58,143 nucleotides of DNA from Bacteriovoracaceae bacterium (GCA_947377285.1 CANCFT010000020.1:1-58143), one strand, 5' to 3'; positions 1 through 9,013 are shown, counted from the first letter of the stretch. The notes: a model not told the origin generated them from the sequence alone. A program made the numbers and translations.

Positions 1-187
1 CTGTCGTAGGAGATGTAGCAACTGCAGGATTAACATTCTCATCCGCAGGTGCTTCAAGAACTACACCATTTTCTGCTGCTAGAATTTTACTTTTGTCATA
101 AAACTCACTTTGTTTACAAGCACCTAAAGCAAGCAAAAAGACTGCTAAAAGCAGGTGTCTTTTGCCTTTCATAAGATTTAAAAACAT
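1..187 (-). CDS. lipoprotein, N-terminal part (3' end beyond window)
   Basis: This is the first 62 codons of a minus-strand gene that runs off the left edge. The reading begins MFLNLMKGKRHLLLAV and has a lipobox LGAC with the lipidated cysteine at residue 24, followed by a polar, Ala/Glu/Pro-rich stretch. That is the pattern of an exported lipoprotein with a flexible linker after the membrane anchor. The ATG at 187 is preferred because GGGG lies just upstream of it; a second in-frame ATG at 172 has no such site. The function cannot be told from the piece present. It is divergent from the secreted gene at 549. Confidence 0.7.
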   Translation of the reverse strand, partial: MFLNLMKGKRHLLLAVFLLALGACKQSEFYDKSKILAAENGVVLEAPADENVNPAVATSPTT

Positions 188-548
188 GAAATCCCCATCT
201 TGACGGAAAATCTAATTTCCGAAATTATTTGATTTTGGTTTCAACAAACGTTCAACTTCAACATACGGGCAACCACAAAATCAAAAGCTAGAAGCTGTAA
301 GATATTAACTAGATTATAACTATTTGGACGCTTGATAATGAAAAGGCTAAAGTAAAAAACCAAATACCCGACAAGTTTACTATCTATTTAACAACTTAAA
401 TGCTCAAAATTTATTTTTTCTCGTGTTAAAATAGAGTTAAGAATTTGGTGAAAAAGTGCCTAGTCTTCTTGTCACTTAATTTCACTAAAACTTGGGAGTA
501 CAAAATTTCTGAATGTATGAAAGATTAAAAAATAACTTTTGAGGCCTT
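188..548. other. divergent intergenic region, no gene seen
   Basis: This A/T-rich spacer of about 360 bases lies between the divergent lipoprotein gene ending its 5' side at 187 and the secreted protein gene at 549. It should hold promoters for both. No reading frame of useful length, tRNA-like fold or strong terminator hairpin was recognised, and no promoter matched consensus well enough to place. Confidence 0.5.
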
Positions 549-935
549 ATGAAATTTTTTCTCATTATATTTGTTTCTTTATATTTGTCATTATCGATCG
601 CACTTGCTGATCAAATTGAATTTACTGAATTTAGTAAATGTGGTGACTATTTAGTTTCAGGAATAATTAAATTAGAATCTGAAATACCACAATTCAATTT
701 TATTGTCTTTCAGGGGAGTAAATCGGAAATTAAAATAAAAGTTTCAGAGGCTGATATTTCCCGCATTGCTCCTTATGTTAATAAATCATCAATAATCAAG
801 GCTCAATTCATTCATCCAATTATCAATCAACTTGGAGATTTCAAAATCTTAGAGATTCAAAGCAAAATAGCTGACCCCTTAAAAGGAGCGAAAGATTCTG
901 GCTTTCATTTAGTAAAAGAAGCAGCCTGTAAGTAA
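549..935 (+). CDS. small secreted protein, unknown function
   Basis: The 128-residue product starts with a typical signal peptide, MKFFLIIFVSLYLSLSIALA, with a likely cleavage before Asp-Gln at about residue 20. The mature part is about 108 residues, has two cysteines (in FSKCGDY and at the extreme C-terminal AACK) that could form a disulphide, and alternates short hydrophobic and polar stretches like a small beta-rich domain. No family was recognised. It lies 23 bases upstream of the caspase-like gene on the same strand, so the two are probably co-transcribed and both exported; a shared role is an inference from position only. Confidence 0.65.
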   Translation: MKFFLIIFVSLYLSLSIALADQIEFTEFSKCGDYLVSGIIKLESEIPQFNFIVFQGSKSEIKIKVSEADISRIAPYVNKSSIIKAQFIHPIINQLGDFKILEIQSKIADPLKGAKDSGFHLVKEAACK

Positions 936-958
936 AATTGAAAACTTAATGAGAAATT

Positions 959-2386
959 ATGAGAAATACGATGAAAATAAAAATATTAATTACAACTTCG
1001 ATATTGTCGGTGATTTCTCTTCAATACCAAATTGCTACTGCTGCAGATAGTATTCTCATCCTAGGTGGTGGCGGAGAGCCAGTTAAAAGCCAAACCCAAT
1101 TTGATCACTCTCTAACCAATTTAGGCGAATTTTTAGGAAAATCTAATAAGTGGAATCAATCGATCTCATTTAATGGGGGGCACTCGGTTACTGATGAAAT
1201 TTTAAGTTCAAAATTTAAAACTCCAAATAAAGCTTTTACAGCTGAAGAATATTTAAACCAAATTAATGCCTTAAAAAATAAAATTGAAAATAGTAAAGAA
1301 GGAGATCAAGTTTTACTTTTTCTTGATACCCATGGTGCTGAAAATAATGGCAATGAATTAACTCATTCAGTTGCCACAAATACGGACTTGGTTAATTTAG
1401 ATAATTTAAAAGAGCTTACGATTTTGGCAAAAACAAAAAAAATTAAACTTGCGATAATTGATTTAAGTTGCCATTCCGGAAATACTTTAAAGCTGGAGCA
1501 AGTTGATAATAACTCAACATGCTTTATAAGCGGATCAAGTCCAAATAATTTTGCCTTTAGTGATTTTTCAGATAGTTTCACAAAAAATATGAATTCAGGG
1601 AAAAATCTGGAAGAAGTTTTTTTAGCTGCAAGAATGGAGCAAATGTCTCGAGGAATCCCTCAAATCAATACTCCTGCTGGTAAACTTGTTCAAGATAAAC
1701 AATTGCTGATAGAAAGCAGTCTCTATTTTGACTTGAATGATCCTCTTACAAAAATAAATAAGCTTGATGATTATATGTACAAAGTTTTAAAAGCAAATAG
1801 TTGTACAATTTTTTCGCCAAATCCTGAGTTAATTAATTTAATTAATAAAGCGGAAGAAATGTCTAAAATTACAAATAAATATTTATTTGGAAGTAAAGTA
1901 ACAAAAGATGATTTTAGTTTATTAAAATTAAAACTTAGGGAATACTCCCAATTACAAAATGATCTAAAAGTAAGTTATTTAAAATTTGGAGAGTTTGAAA
2001 AAATTAAAGAAACTTTTATTTCTGGGAATGGGCCAGTTGCATATTCGCTAAAGGAGTTATTAGAAATTAACACATCACAAATGATTGAAGTGTATCAAAA
2101 TGCAATTAATAAAAATAAAGTTGAAGGAAATTCTCCTTTTTATCAAAAATATATAGATATGTATAAAGAAATCAAATTGAGACAAGATTCTTTAAAAAAT
2201 GAACCAAATGGAATAAAAATGAATTTGATAAATGAAGAAATCAAATCTAAAAGTATAAAAGCCAATGAACTTACTACAATTATAGGCCTTGAAGAAAGAA
2301 AGTTTTATGATTCACTATATAAATCAATGCAAAAAGAAGAGGCTGTTAAATCAGCAATAAATCCTTGTCGGGATTTCGTATTATAA
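959..2386 (+). CDS. secreted caspase-fold (clan CD-like) cysteine peptidase homologue
   Basis: The 475-residue protein has a signal peptide ending near TATA/AD at residues 26-28. It then has the two hallmarks of the caspase-haemoglobinase fold: a hydrophobic strand ending in a His-Gly, LLFLDTHG (His125), and a second strand ending in Asp-x-x-Cys-His-Ser-Gly, IIDLSCHSG (Cys171). Spacing of about 46 residues fits a His/Cys dyad of clan CD peptidases (caspases, metacaspases, C13/C14). The C-terminal half (about 260-475) is lysine- and glutamate-rich and probably helical, with no recognised domain. M1 at 959 or M5 at 971 could be the start; both have a GAGAA-like site nearby. Family assignment rests on the motifs; activity and substrate are unknown. 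Confidence 0.65.
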   Translation: MRNTMKIKILITTSILSVISLQYQIATAADSILILGGGGEPVKSQTQFDHSLTNLGEFLGKSNKWNQSISFNGGHSVTDEILSSKFKTPNKAFTAEEYLNQINALKNKIENSKEGDQVLLFLDTHGAENNGNELTHSVATNTDLVNLDNLKELTILAKTKKIKLAIIDLSCHSGNTLKLEQVDNNSTCFISGSSPNNFAFSDFSDSFTKNMNSGKNLEEVFLAARMEQMSRGIPQINTPAGKLVQDKQLLIESSLYFDLNDPLTKINKLDDYMYKVLKANSCTIFSPNPELINLINKAEEMSKITNKYLFGSKVTKDDFSLLKLKLREYSQLQNDLKVSYLKFGEFEKIKETFISGNGPVAYSLKELLEINTSQMIEVYQNAINKNKVEGNSPFYQKYIDMYKEIKLRQDSLKNEPNGIKMNLINEEIKSKSIKANELTTIIGLEERKFYDSLYKSMQKEEAVKSAINPCRDFVL

Positions 2387-2420
2387 TTTAACCTGACCTA
2401 TGACTATTGATGGAGTACTT

Positions 2421-2669
2421 ATGTGTTTAATCTGTGTTGAGTATTACTTTAAAAGAATGACTAAAGACGAAGTTAAAAATGCTTTACCCGAGATGATAAT
2501 GTTTGCTAAAACAGAAGAAGAGAGAATTCATTTTAAAAAACTACAATCGATGAATTCTGACCAAGAAATAGAACAAGAAGTAGAGAATTATGTCGTTAAT
2601 AATTCTGACTCAAAAATAGGTAATCATAAAGATGACATTAAAACCTCTAGTAAAACTCGCAGAACTTAA
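2421..2669 (+). CDS. small conserved-looking protein overlapping selO
   Basis: The ATG at 2421 is chosen over one at 2400 because GGAG sits 5 bases upstream of it. The product is about 82 residues, begins MCLICVEYYFKRMTKDE and continues as a charged helical sequence rich in Glu and Lys. There is a CxxC pair at its N-terminus. No family was recognised. The last 38 bases overlap the start of the SelO gene at 2632, which suggests translational coupling. Its small size and operon position are consistent with an accessory protein, but nothing in the sequence shows a function. Confidence 0.5.
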   Translation: MCLICVEYYFKRMTKDEVKNALPEMIMFAKTEEERIHFKKLQSMNSDQEIEQEVENYVVNNSDSKIGNHKDDIKTSSKTRRT

Positions 2670-4089
2670 TTTTACTAATAGAATTATAAACTATAGCACA
2701 ACACTATTCACTAAGGTTCAAAGTACACCACTTACAAATCCAGTCTGTTTACATGTAAATTGTGATCTCCTCAATTTTCTTGGCATAGAAAGTAGCGAAA
2801 AAAACAAACCATCTTTTACTCGATTTATCAATGGTGATCTAGATTTTGAAGGGCCCACGTTTGTCTCTTCAAGTTATTCAGGACATCAATTTGGTCATTA
2901 TGTTCCTCGCCTAGGAGATGGGCGGGCCATTATGTTAGGTGAAATTCAAAATCAAAATGGTGACTTCTTTGAGCTCCAATTAAAGGGAGCTGGATTAACA
3001 CCTTTTTCTAGATCTGGAGATGGTCGAGCAGTAGTTAGATCGAGTGTAAGAGAATACTTAGCAAGCGCTCATCTTAAAGCTTTAGGAATTCCAACAACAG
3101 AGGCGTTATCACTTTTATACGGAAGTGATGATGTTTACCGTGAAGAAATTGAAAAAGCAGCAATCGTACTTCGAGTTTCTGAAAGTTTTCTTCGGTTTGG
3201 TCATTATCAATACCTGGCCCATACTGATCAACTCTTAGAACTTAAGGCCCTCGTTGATTTTACTATTGATCATTATTTTGCAGAATTCAAAGATCATCCC
3301 AATCGTTATATTCTTTTTTTCCAAAGTGTTGTTAAAAATACAGCGAAACTCTTTGCAAAATGGCAAGCTGTTGGATTTTGTCACGGAGTACTTAATACTG
3401 ACAATATGTCTATTTTAGGTTTAACGATTGACTATGGACCGTTTGGTTTTCTTGATTCTCTTGACCAAGACCATATTTGTAATCATTCAGATCATGAAGG
3501 ACGTTATAGCTTTGGTAATCAACCTGCTATCGGTTTATGGAATTTAGAACAGCTTGGAGAGGCCCTGAAAAGTTTAATCACTGACGCCGATTTAAAACGG
3601 ACTCTGGAAACTTACTCGACAATTTTTAAAGTTGAATACAAAAGATTATTAAAGAATAAATTAGGCTTCAATAAAAGTGTAGATTCAGATGATGAATTTT
3701 TGCAAATGACTTTAAATATGTTGGCAATGACTCAAATAGATTACACTCAATTTTTTCGTGAGTTAAGTCATTACCAAATAAATAAAAAATACTCGTTTGC
3801 CTCAACTCCTGAAGTTGTTAATTTTTTTACTCAATATGAAGCCCGACTCGCTTTGGAGGACTCGACTTCAATTGAGCGTTTAACTCAAATGTTGTGTGTA
3901 AATCCAAAATTTATTCTCAGAAATTACATTGCTCAAATCGCTATTGAAAATTATGAAAAATCTCCAGAAATTTTGGACCAAATTTTTAAAGTGTTAGTTT
4001 CTCCCTATGAAGAATGGCCAGAATTAAATCATTGGTCATTTCCAGCACCCGACCAATATAAATTTATGACAGTGAGTTGTTCATCATGA
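2632..4089 (+). CDS. selO: protein adenylyltransferase SelO (YdiU/UPF0061)
   Basis: SelO is a pseudokinase-fold enzyme that transfers AMP from ATP to Ser, Thr or Tyr of target proteins. The 485 residues match the family length (about 480). Characteristic stretches are SGHQFGHYVPRLGDGRA (83-99), LQLKGAGLTPFSRSGDGRA (115-133), the catalytic-loop-like GVLNTDNMSILG (252-263, Asp257) and the metal-binding IDYG (266-269). The C-terminus is SCSS, the conserved tail in which eukaryotic SelO has selenocysteine; here it is a standard Cys. The start overlaps the upstream small gene by 38 bases and the stop overlaps the next start as ATGA. Family knowledge links SelO to redox stress. Confidence 0.93.
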   Translation: MTLKPLVKLAELNFTNRIINYSTTLFTKVQSTPLTNPVCLHVNCDLLNFLGIESSEKNKPSFTRFINGDLDFEGPTFVSSSYSGHQFGHYVPRLGDGRAIMLGEIQNQNGDFFELQLKGAGLTPFSRSGDGRAVVRSSVREYLASAHLKALGIPTTEALSLLYGSDDVYREEIEKAAIVLRVSESFLRFGHYQYLAHTDQLLELKALVDFTIDHYFAEFKDHPNRYILFFQSVVKNTAKLFAKWQAVGFCHGVLNTDNMSILGLTIDYGPFGFLDSLDQDHICNHSDHEGRYSFGNQPAIGLWNLEQLGEALKSLITDADLKRTLETYSTIFKVEYKRLLKNKLGFNKSVDSDDEFLQMTLNMLAMTQIDYTQFFRELSHYQINKKYSFASTPEVVNFFTQYEARLALEDSTSIERLTQMLCVNPKFILRNYIAQIAIENYEKSPEILDQIFKVLVSPYEEWPELNHWSFPAPDQYKFMTVSCSS

Positions 4090-4418
4090 AAGTTTTAGTT
4101 TTTGGTTATTCAGATAATCCTGATCGATATTCCAATATTGCAGCTAATTTACTTAAAGACTATAAACATGAGGTCGTTTGTTTTAATCCACGCTCGGATG
4201 AATTTAGCTCGCTCGATAAATCTATTGATACATTAACCTTATACGTGAGTAAGCCCATTTCTGATAAATTTTTCGATGAAATAATAAGTTTAAATTTTAA
4301 ACGGATTATTTTTAATCCAGGTTCTGAAAATGATCTGTTAGAAAAAAAACTGCGTGAAAATGGGATTGAAATTGTCCATGGATGTACATTGGTAATGTTA
4401 AAAACGAGTCAGTTTTGA
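4086..4418 (+). CDS. CoA-binding-domain (YccU-like) protein
   Basis: The start ATG at 4086 overlaps the selO stop as ATGA, a standard coupled arrangement. The product (about 110 residues) begins with a Rossmann-type strand and turn, MKVLVFGYSDNPDRYSN, followed by VVCFNPRSDE, FKRIIFNPGSEND and a terminal GIEIVHGCTLVML. This order (SxxPxRxS-like turn, 'NP' after strand 2, 'NPGSEN', then 'GCTLVML') is that of the CoA_binding_2/YccU family, small proteins believed to bind CoA. It is in a tight operon with selO and the carboxypeptidase gene that follows, whose reading frame overlaps its end. Confidence 0.8.
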   Translation: MKVLVFGYSDNPDRYSNIAANLLKDYKHEVVCFNPRSDEFSSLDKSIDTLTLYVSKPISDKFFDEIISLNFKRIIFNPGSENDLLEKKLRENGIEIVHGCTLVMLKTSQF

Positions 4419-5089
4419 TTGATTTAGATTTTTTAACTGGTAGGCAAACTGATCAATTGACCAATTTTGCAAATACAACACATTTAGTACACCGAGAGAT
4501 GCTTGCGAGTCTCACAAATCTTTTTCAGGCGGCTAAAGTTGAAGGTTTTGATTTGGCGATGACCAGCGCCTATAGATCCTTTGACTCTCAAAAAACCATT
4601 TGGAATGAAAAAGTAGAAGGCAAGAGAGCCGTTTTAGACTCACATTCAAATAATATTGACCTATCTACTAAATCACCAGTAGAAATTCTTTTTGCTATTT
4701 TGCGATGGTCGGCCATTCCAGGTGGGAGTCGACATCATTGGGGAAGTGATATTGATATATTTGACCAATCAGCTTTGATTGAAAATACTAGACCATTGCT
4801 CGTTCCTGCAGAATACGAATTAAGTGGCCCCTTTTATCAGTCAACTTTATGGTTGAGTGAAAATATGGAAGAATATGGTTTCTTTCGACCTTATCAAAGC
4901 GGCAATGGGGGAATCTTACCTGAGCCTTGGCACCTTAGTTTTAGACCATTAAGTGAAATTTTTCTAAAACAATTCAGTTATCAAATGTTTGTTGACCATT
5001 TAAATGCCTCAGATTTTCTTTTGAAAAAAGAGGCGATTCAAAATAGTTCAGAGATCTATCATCGTTTTATTAAAATTGATAAAAATTAA
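4382..5089 (+). CDS. LD/DD-carboxypeptidase of the VanY/LdcB family (peptidase M15B)
   Basis: The family removes a terminal D-amino acid from peptidoglycan stem peptides using zinc. The zinc motifs are visible: SRHHWGSDID (116-125, His118 and Asp125) and EPWH (181-184). The upstream substrate-shaping motif TSAYRSFDSQ (61-70) is also typical. There is no clear signal peptide, so the site of action is uncertain; LdcB-like enzymes can be periplasmic or cytoplasmic. The ATG at 4382 would overlap the previous gene by 37 bases and has no ribosome site. A TTG at 4415 overlaps the previous stop as TTGA with GAG upstream and is an equally good start. Confidence 0.85.
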   Translation: MYIGNVKNESVLIDLDFLTGRQTDQLTNFANTTHLVHREMLASLTNLFQAAKVEGFDLAMTSAYRSFDSQKTIWNEKVEGKRAVLDSHSNNIDLSTKSPVEILFAILRWSAIPGGSRHHWGSDIDIFDQSALIENTRPLLVPAEYELSGPFYQSTLWLSENMEEYGFFRPYQSGNGGILPEPWHLSFRPLSEIFLKQFSYQMFVDHLNASDFLLKKEAIQNSSEIYHRFIKIDKN

Positions 5090-5186
5090 CGACTCTCTAG
5101 GTCAACTAGAAAGAATTCTTGAAGAATCAAAATAAAAGCTTTTAAATGAAAGAGAGTAAAAATTTAAAAAACAGTGGAAATGAAAT

Positions 5187-6386
5187 ATGAAATTGATATT
5201 TACCTTTGGCCTTTGCTCACTTCTTGTCTTCACTCAAGCTTACGCTGCAACTAAAAAAGCAAAATCGAAACATTCGAAGTCTACCAAAACACCAGTAAGA
5301 AAAAAAATGAATACGATTAGCGGTATCGTTCGCGAATTAGGATTATATATTGCCTCCGAACAAGAATTTTTACGTGCAGCAAATAAACCAATAATACAAA
5401 CTAAGCTCGAAGAATTAAGTGCCCTTTTTAAAAACTTAAAAGTTCATCCAGTAATAAGTAGTCAAGGTCTGGCGTTCAATCAAATCGTCATGGCCGAGCA
5501 ACTTGAGCAGACGGTTGTGTTATTTAAAGCCGATAAAAAGTCTTATGCCAGAGCTAAGTTAAATGCTTCATTAAATCTTTGTGTTTCTTGCCATTCTCAA
5601 ACTCCAGGAACTGTAAATAAAGAGCAATTTAAAATGTTTGCCGACAAAGATATTAATCAATTGAAAATAAATGACTTCGAAAGGGCCGAATTATATTTTA
5701 TAACGAGAGATTTTGAAAAAGCCTTAAAGCTTTACGACCAATTTATTCGCGGTTCAAAAAAGACAGACGATGACGAATTCATCTATAAGGCACTTGAACG
5801 TCAATTGATTTATTTTGTGAAATTTAAAAAAAGTTTTCCTGAAGCCAAAAGTTTTTTTGAGACTTACTTAAAAGATAAAATTCTTAACGATAGAGTTGCT
5901 CAAGAAGTCAGCGAGTGGGTTAAAACTCTAGGGCAAAAAAGTTTATGGGAAATGTATGATCCAATTACAGTAAAAGAAGATGACATGGAAAAGTTTATGA
6001 AAACTTTTATTGCTGATGATGAAGAAGGTCCTATTTTTTCTGCGACTAATTCTTCTGAAGTTTATGATTTAAACCTCTCATCAATTTTAATGGACTACTA
6101 TAATGCACACCCTGATACAAAATTAGGGGCTAAAATTCTATTCTGGCTTGCAACACTAGATAAAAGAGTGAACGATGATCTCTTCTTTTCTCTAGGAGAT
6201 TTTTATCTTCTGGCCTGTATGGAAAAATATCCTAAAGATCCAGTGGCCCGCGATTGTTATGAATCCTATATTGATGATTTAGAAATTAATTACCTTTCAA
6301 AGGAAAAAGAATTTCCATCTGAGATAAACACTAGGATTCAAAAACTTCAAAAATTACTCAATTACAAAGATCAGGGCGAAGAATAA
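5187..6386 (+). CDS. periplasmic c-type haem (CxxCH) protein with helical repeats
   Basis: The 399-residue product has a signal peptide ending YAYA-like at residues 17-20 and a very basic stretch (KKAKSKHSKSTK). Residues about 42-136 are helical and end in LNLCVSCHS, a covalent haem motif (Cys132, Cys135, His136). Helices followed by a late CxxCH recall class II cytochrome c (cytochrome c' type). The remaining 250 residues look like alpha-helical repeats resembling TPRs, for example FITRDFEKALKLYDQF. No exact family is recognised. Electron transfer or a haem-based sensory role is inferred from the motif alone. The gene stands alone, about 115 bases from the next. Confidence 0.65.
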   Translation: MKLIFTFGLCSLLVFTQAYAATKKAKSKHSKSTKTPVRKKMNTISGIVRELGLYIASEQEFLRAANKPIIQTKLEELSALFKNLKVHPVISSQGLAFNQIVMAEQLEQTVVLFKADKKSYARAKLNASLNLCVSCHSQTPGTVNKEQFKMFADKDINQLKINDFERAELYFITRDFEKALKLYDQFIRGSKKTDDDEFIYKALERQLIYFVKFKKSFPEAKSFFETYLKDKILNDRVAQEVSEWVKTLGQKSLWEMYDPITVKEDDMEKFMKTFIADDEEGPIFSATNSSEVYDLNLSSILMDYYNAHPDTKLGAKILFWLATLDKRVNDDLFFSLGDFYLLACMEKYPKDPVARDCYESYIDDLEINYLSKEKEFPSEINTRIQKLQKLLNYKDQGEE

Positions 6387-6501
6387 AGGCAGGAGGAACG
6401 CATATTCCTTAGATCTTACTTAAAAAATCTGACTTTATGCTTGATTTTTAGGGTGAAAAAATTATTATCGATAGAGTCAGACAAATTTAAAGGAATAGGT
6501 A

Positions 6502-6798
6502 ATGGAAGATAATACTGAATTGGCAACAATCACTTCAAAACCAGTTAAGGCCCAAGCCACTCAAGAAAGTGCTCATCATGAAGTTGAAGCTCCCTTAAAA
6601 CCACTAGAACCACAAATAATTAATGGAGTTAAAGTTTATCCAACTTCATACATTCCTGTTAAAGCTGTCCTTCATTATCCAAAAAAATCTCTTGTCTCAA
6701 TGGAGATTGAGCATATAGAAACAATCCATATTATTTTTTTCGTCTGCTGTACCATTTTTCTATTCATAGGAATGTGGAAACGGGCCGGTTTGCGTTAA
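6502..6798 (+). CDS. small protein with one C-terminal membrane segment
   Basis: The 98-residue product has a polar, Ala/Pro/Glu-rich N-terminal half and a single hydrophobic segment near the C-terminus (about 74-92, IHIIFFVCCTIFLFIGMW), ending in a short basic tail. That makes it a candidate tail-anchored inner-membrane protein. The start follows an AAGGAATAGG ribosome-site region. No family was recognised. It is 83 bases upstream of the DUF6178-like gene on the same strand. Confidence 0.55.
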   Translation: MEDNTELATITSKPVKAQATQESAHHEVEAPLKPLEPQIINGVKVYPTSYIPVKAVLHYPKKSLVSMEIEHIETIHIIFFVCCTIFLFIGMWKRAGLR

Positions 6799-6881
6799 TC
6801 TCAACTGCCAATTCCCTCGTTTTGCCTATTAAATTCATCACCAAGATGGTATTTAAACAACTCAATTTAGAGGAGATTTAG

Positions 6882-8636
6882 ATGTCGGATGATATTAAGA
6901 AAAATGCTGCAAAAACGATAAAAGGTACTGATCCTATTTCTTTGTTATTAAAAGAATCAGACGCTTATATTAATCTCGATCAAATTGAAAAATATGTTGA
7001 GGAGAGCACTGACTTAAGTCTTCTTCCTGTTCAGCCGATTTACCTGGCATTGCGCAAACTTCCTTTTGATAAAGTTGCTGAATATCTTCCCAAGTTCTCT
7101 AAAGAACAACGGGCCGTTTTTATGGATATTGATCTTTGGCAAAAAGATGAAATCGACGTTGAGCATTTCTCCTATTGGATCCAAGCCTACGCCATGGTGG
7201 AATCAGATGAAGTCAAAAAAGACTTTGTTGAAAGTGAACAATTTTTATTATTTCTTAAAAGCAAATTCAATATTTGGACTTTTGATGCTGAAGAGCCAGA
7301 GTACCCAGATCATGACAATTATTTTTTAACTGATGATAATTTATTACTTTTAGAATTTGATGATAGTTTTCAATTTGTAGATGAAGTTCGCCTATTGATA
7401 CGTCATCTTTATTATGAAATTGGAGTAGAGAACGCCTATACGTTTTTATTTAAAATGGTATCTGATTCATTCTTAACTTTGCAGGAAGAAGAATACCAAT
7501 TAAGACGCGATCGCATGCGCGATTTTGGTTTTGTTGATTATATGGATTCACTCGAAGTAGAAAATCCATTTATTAATATTGATTTTCTTCACCAGTTTAT
7601 CTCAAAAAAGAAATCGACAACTGGTGACTTAGATGAAGTTTCAAAAAACCAAAACCTTCATAATTCATCATTGGTGGCCTTTAAGGATCACTTTAAAAAA
7701 GTTATTGATGACTTATTAAAAGTTTCAGATCAAAAGCGTTCAGACTACTTACAATTTAATTTTATTCGCTTAATTAACTCTCGCTTGGAATTTAAAGGAG
7801 CTTTGAAAAAAGGTTCTGTTGCCATGACTAGAACAGGGGCCCAAACCAAAAACTTAGTTTTGTTAGGATTTAATTATTTAAAATCAGATAAAATAATTAC
7901 GGAATATTTAAAATCAATCCCTGAAGAAGGAATTTTCACCCTTTTTGATTTTACAGATCTCTATAAGATTGGAAATTCGTTAATTAAATTTAATTTGAAA
8001 GATTTAAAAAAAGCACTTGAGTTGAATCATTTTACAGGAGACCAAGAAAAATTTCTGGGTACATACTGGTCTGATTTTCTTGATAATACATTTGATGAAC
8101 CTGTTAAGTTTCAGTCTCCCAAAAAAGATCGTGCCGATGCTATAATTGAAGTTGAAGAATATGAGCTATGGACTTACAAGAGCCGCAGCTTGAAAGAGAT
8201 GCTCCCATTTGCCCGTAAATTTTATGAAACATTAGATGGATTAAAAAAAGAAGGCAGGCTCCAAGATAGTTATTATTTAAATTATGCTGTTGAAGATATA
8301 GATTTTGAAGCCCTTTTGTTAAGTAGTTTTGCTAATTTTTTCCTAGGTAGTTATGATGAAAAAAATATTTCAAAACTAGGCTTAACGATTGATGAATTTA
8401 AAAAATTCACTCAAAAGCTTATCTCTTCAGATGGAAAATTTATTCTTACTCCTGAAATTTACAAAAAAATTCAAAATTTCACACAGACATATGGACTAGA
8501 TACAGTTTTTGATTTCAATAATTATATTCAAGATTTAATTAATACCCATCTCGTTGGTTATGATTTTGAAACGATGGATCCAGAAGATTTTAAGCATACT
8601 GGTGGGCCAATTATTTTAACAATAATAAAGCATTAA
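6882..8636 (+). CDS. DUF6178-like cytoplasmic protein
   Basis: This 584-residue soluble acidic protein has no signal peptide. The segment about 55-115 (LALRKLPFDKVAEYLP, KEQRAVFMDIDLWQKDEID, FSYWIQ) resembles the opening of the DUF6178 family known from delta-proteobacterial lineages, in which an Asp-x-Asp-x-Trp pattern is conserved. That match is from memory and is moderate. The rest is Leu/Phe/Asp-rich helical sequence without recognised catalytic motifs. The ribosome site GAGGAG at about -9 supports the start. Its stop codon shares TTAA with the convergent gene at 8633. Function is not known for the family. Confidence 0.6.
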   Translation: MSDDIKKNAAKTIKGTDPISLLLKESDAYINLDQIEKYVEESTDLSLLPVQPIYLALRKLPFDKVAEYLPKFSKEQRAVFMDIDLWQKDEIDVEHFSYWIQAYAMVESDEVKKDFVESEQFLLFLKSKFNIWTFDAEEPEYPDHDNYFLTDDNLLLLEFDDSFQFVDEVRLLIRHLYYEIGVENAYTFLFKMVSDSFLTLQEEEYQLRRDRMRDFGFVDYMDSLEVENPFINIDFLHQFISKKKSTTGDLDEVSKNQNLHNSSLVAFKDHFKKVIDDLLKVSDQKRSDYLQFNFIRLINSRLEFKGALKKGSVAMTRTGAQTKNLVLLGFNYLKSDKIITEYLKSIPEEGIFTLFDFTDLYKIGNSLIKFNLKDLKKALELNHFTGDQEKFLGTYWSDFLDNTFDEPVKFQSPKKDRADAIIEVEEYELWTYKSRSLKEMLPFARKFYETLDGLKKEGRLQDSYYLNYAVEDIDFEALLLSSFANFFLGSYDEKNISKLGLTIDEFKKFTQKLISSDGKFILTPEIYKKIQNFTQTYGLDTVFDFNNYIQDLINTHLVGYDFETMDPEDFKHTGGPIILTIIKH

Positions 8637-9013
8637 TTAAAATGAGAATTGAAAAATTGAGCTAAGTTTTTCTGTATTGCTGAATCTAATTTTTTAAAAT
8701 CATTACCTAGTTTTTCTTTGAGTATTTTTTTTCTTTCAATCTGAAGACTTTTAAGTTTTTCAGTTTGTGAGAAATTTGTTTTTAATGATACTTTTTTGGT
8801 AAGAAAAACTTCTAGACTTGTTAGTCTCGCGTTTTCTTGTTCTAGGAAATACTGAAGTTCGTATTGTTCTCCGACTTTACTATTTTCATAATCACGCCTT
8901 TCCATGTCTTTATATTCTTCACTATGAACATAGTCTTCGAATACATCTTCAAAGCCCTTCAACCCATGGGCCAAGTCTTTAGGGATTATTCCGTTATTTA
9001 TTTTTTTACTCAT
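8633..9013 (-). CDS. hypothetical charged protein
   Basis: This is a 126-residue, Lys/Glu-rich protein with no signal peptide. Residues about 55-115 (EQENARLTSLEVFLTKK and following) read as a coiled coil. No family was recognised. It lies downstream of the gene at 9053-9547 on the same strand, 39 bases away, so they are probably one transcript. Its stop overlaps the stop of the convergent DUF6178-like gene through a shared TTAA. Its reading frame is intact and its composition is protein-like, but function is unknown. Confidence 0.5.
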   Translation of the reverse strand: MSKKINNGIIPKDLAHGLKGFEDVFEDYVHSEEYKDMERRDYENSKVGEQYELQYFLEQENARLTSLEVFLTKKVSLKTNFSQTEKLKSLQIERKKILKEKLGNDFKKLDSAIQKNLAQFFNSHFN

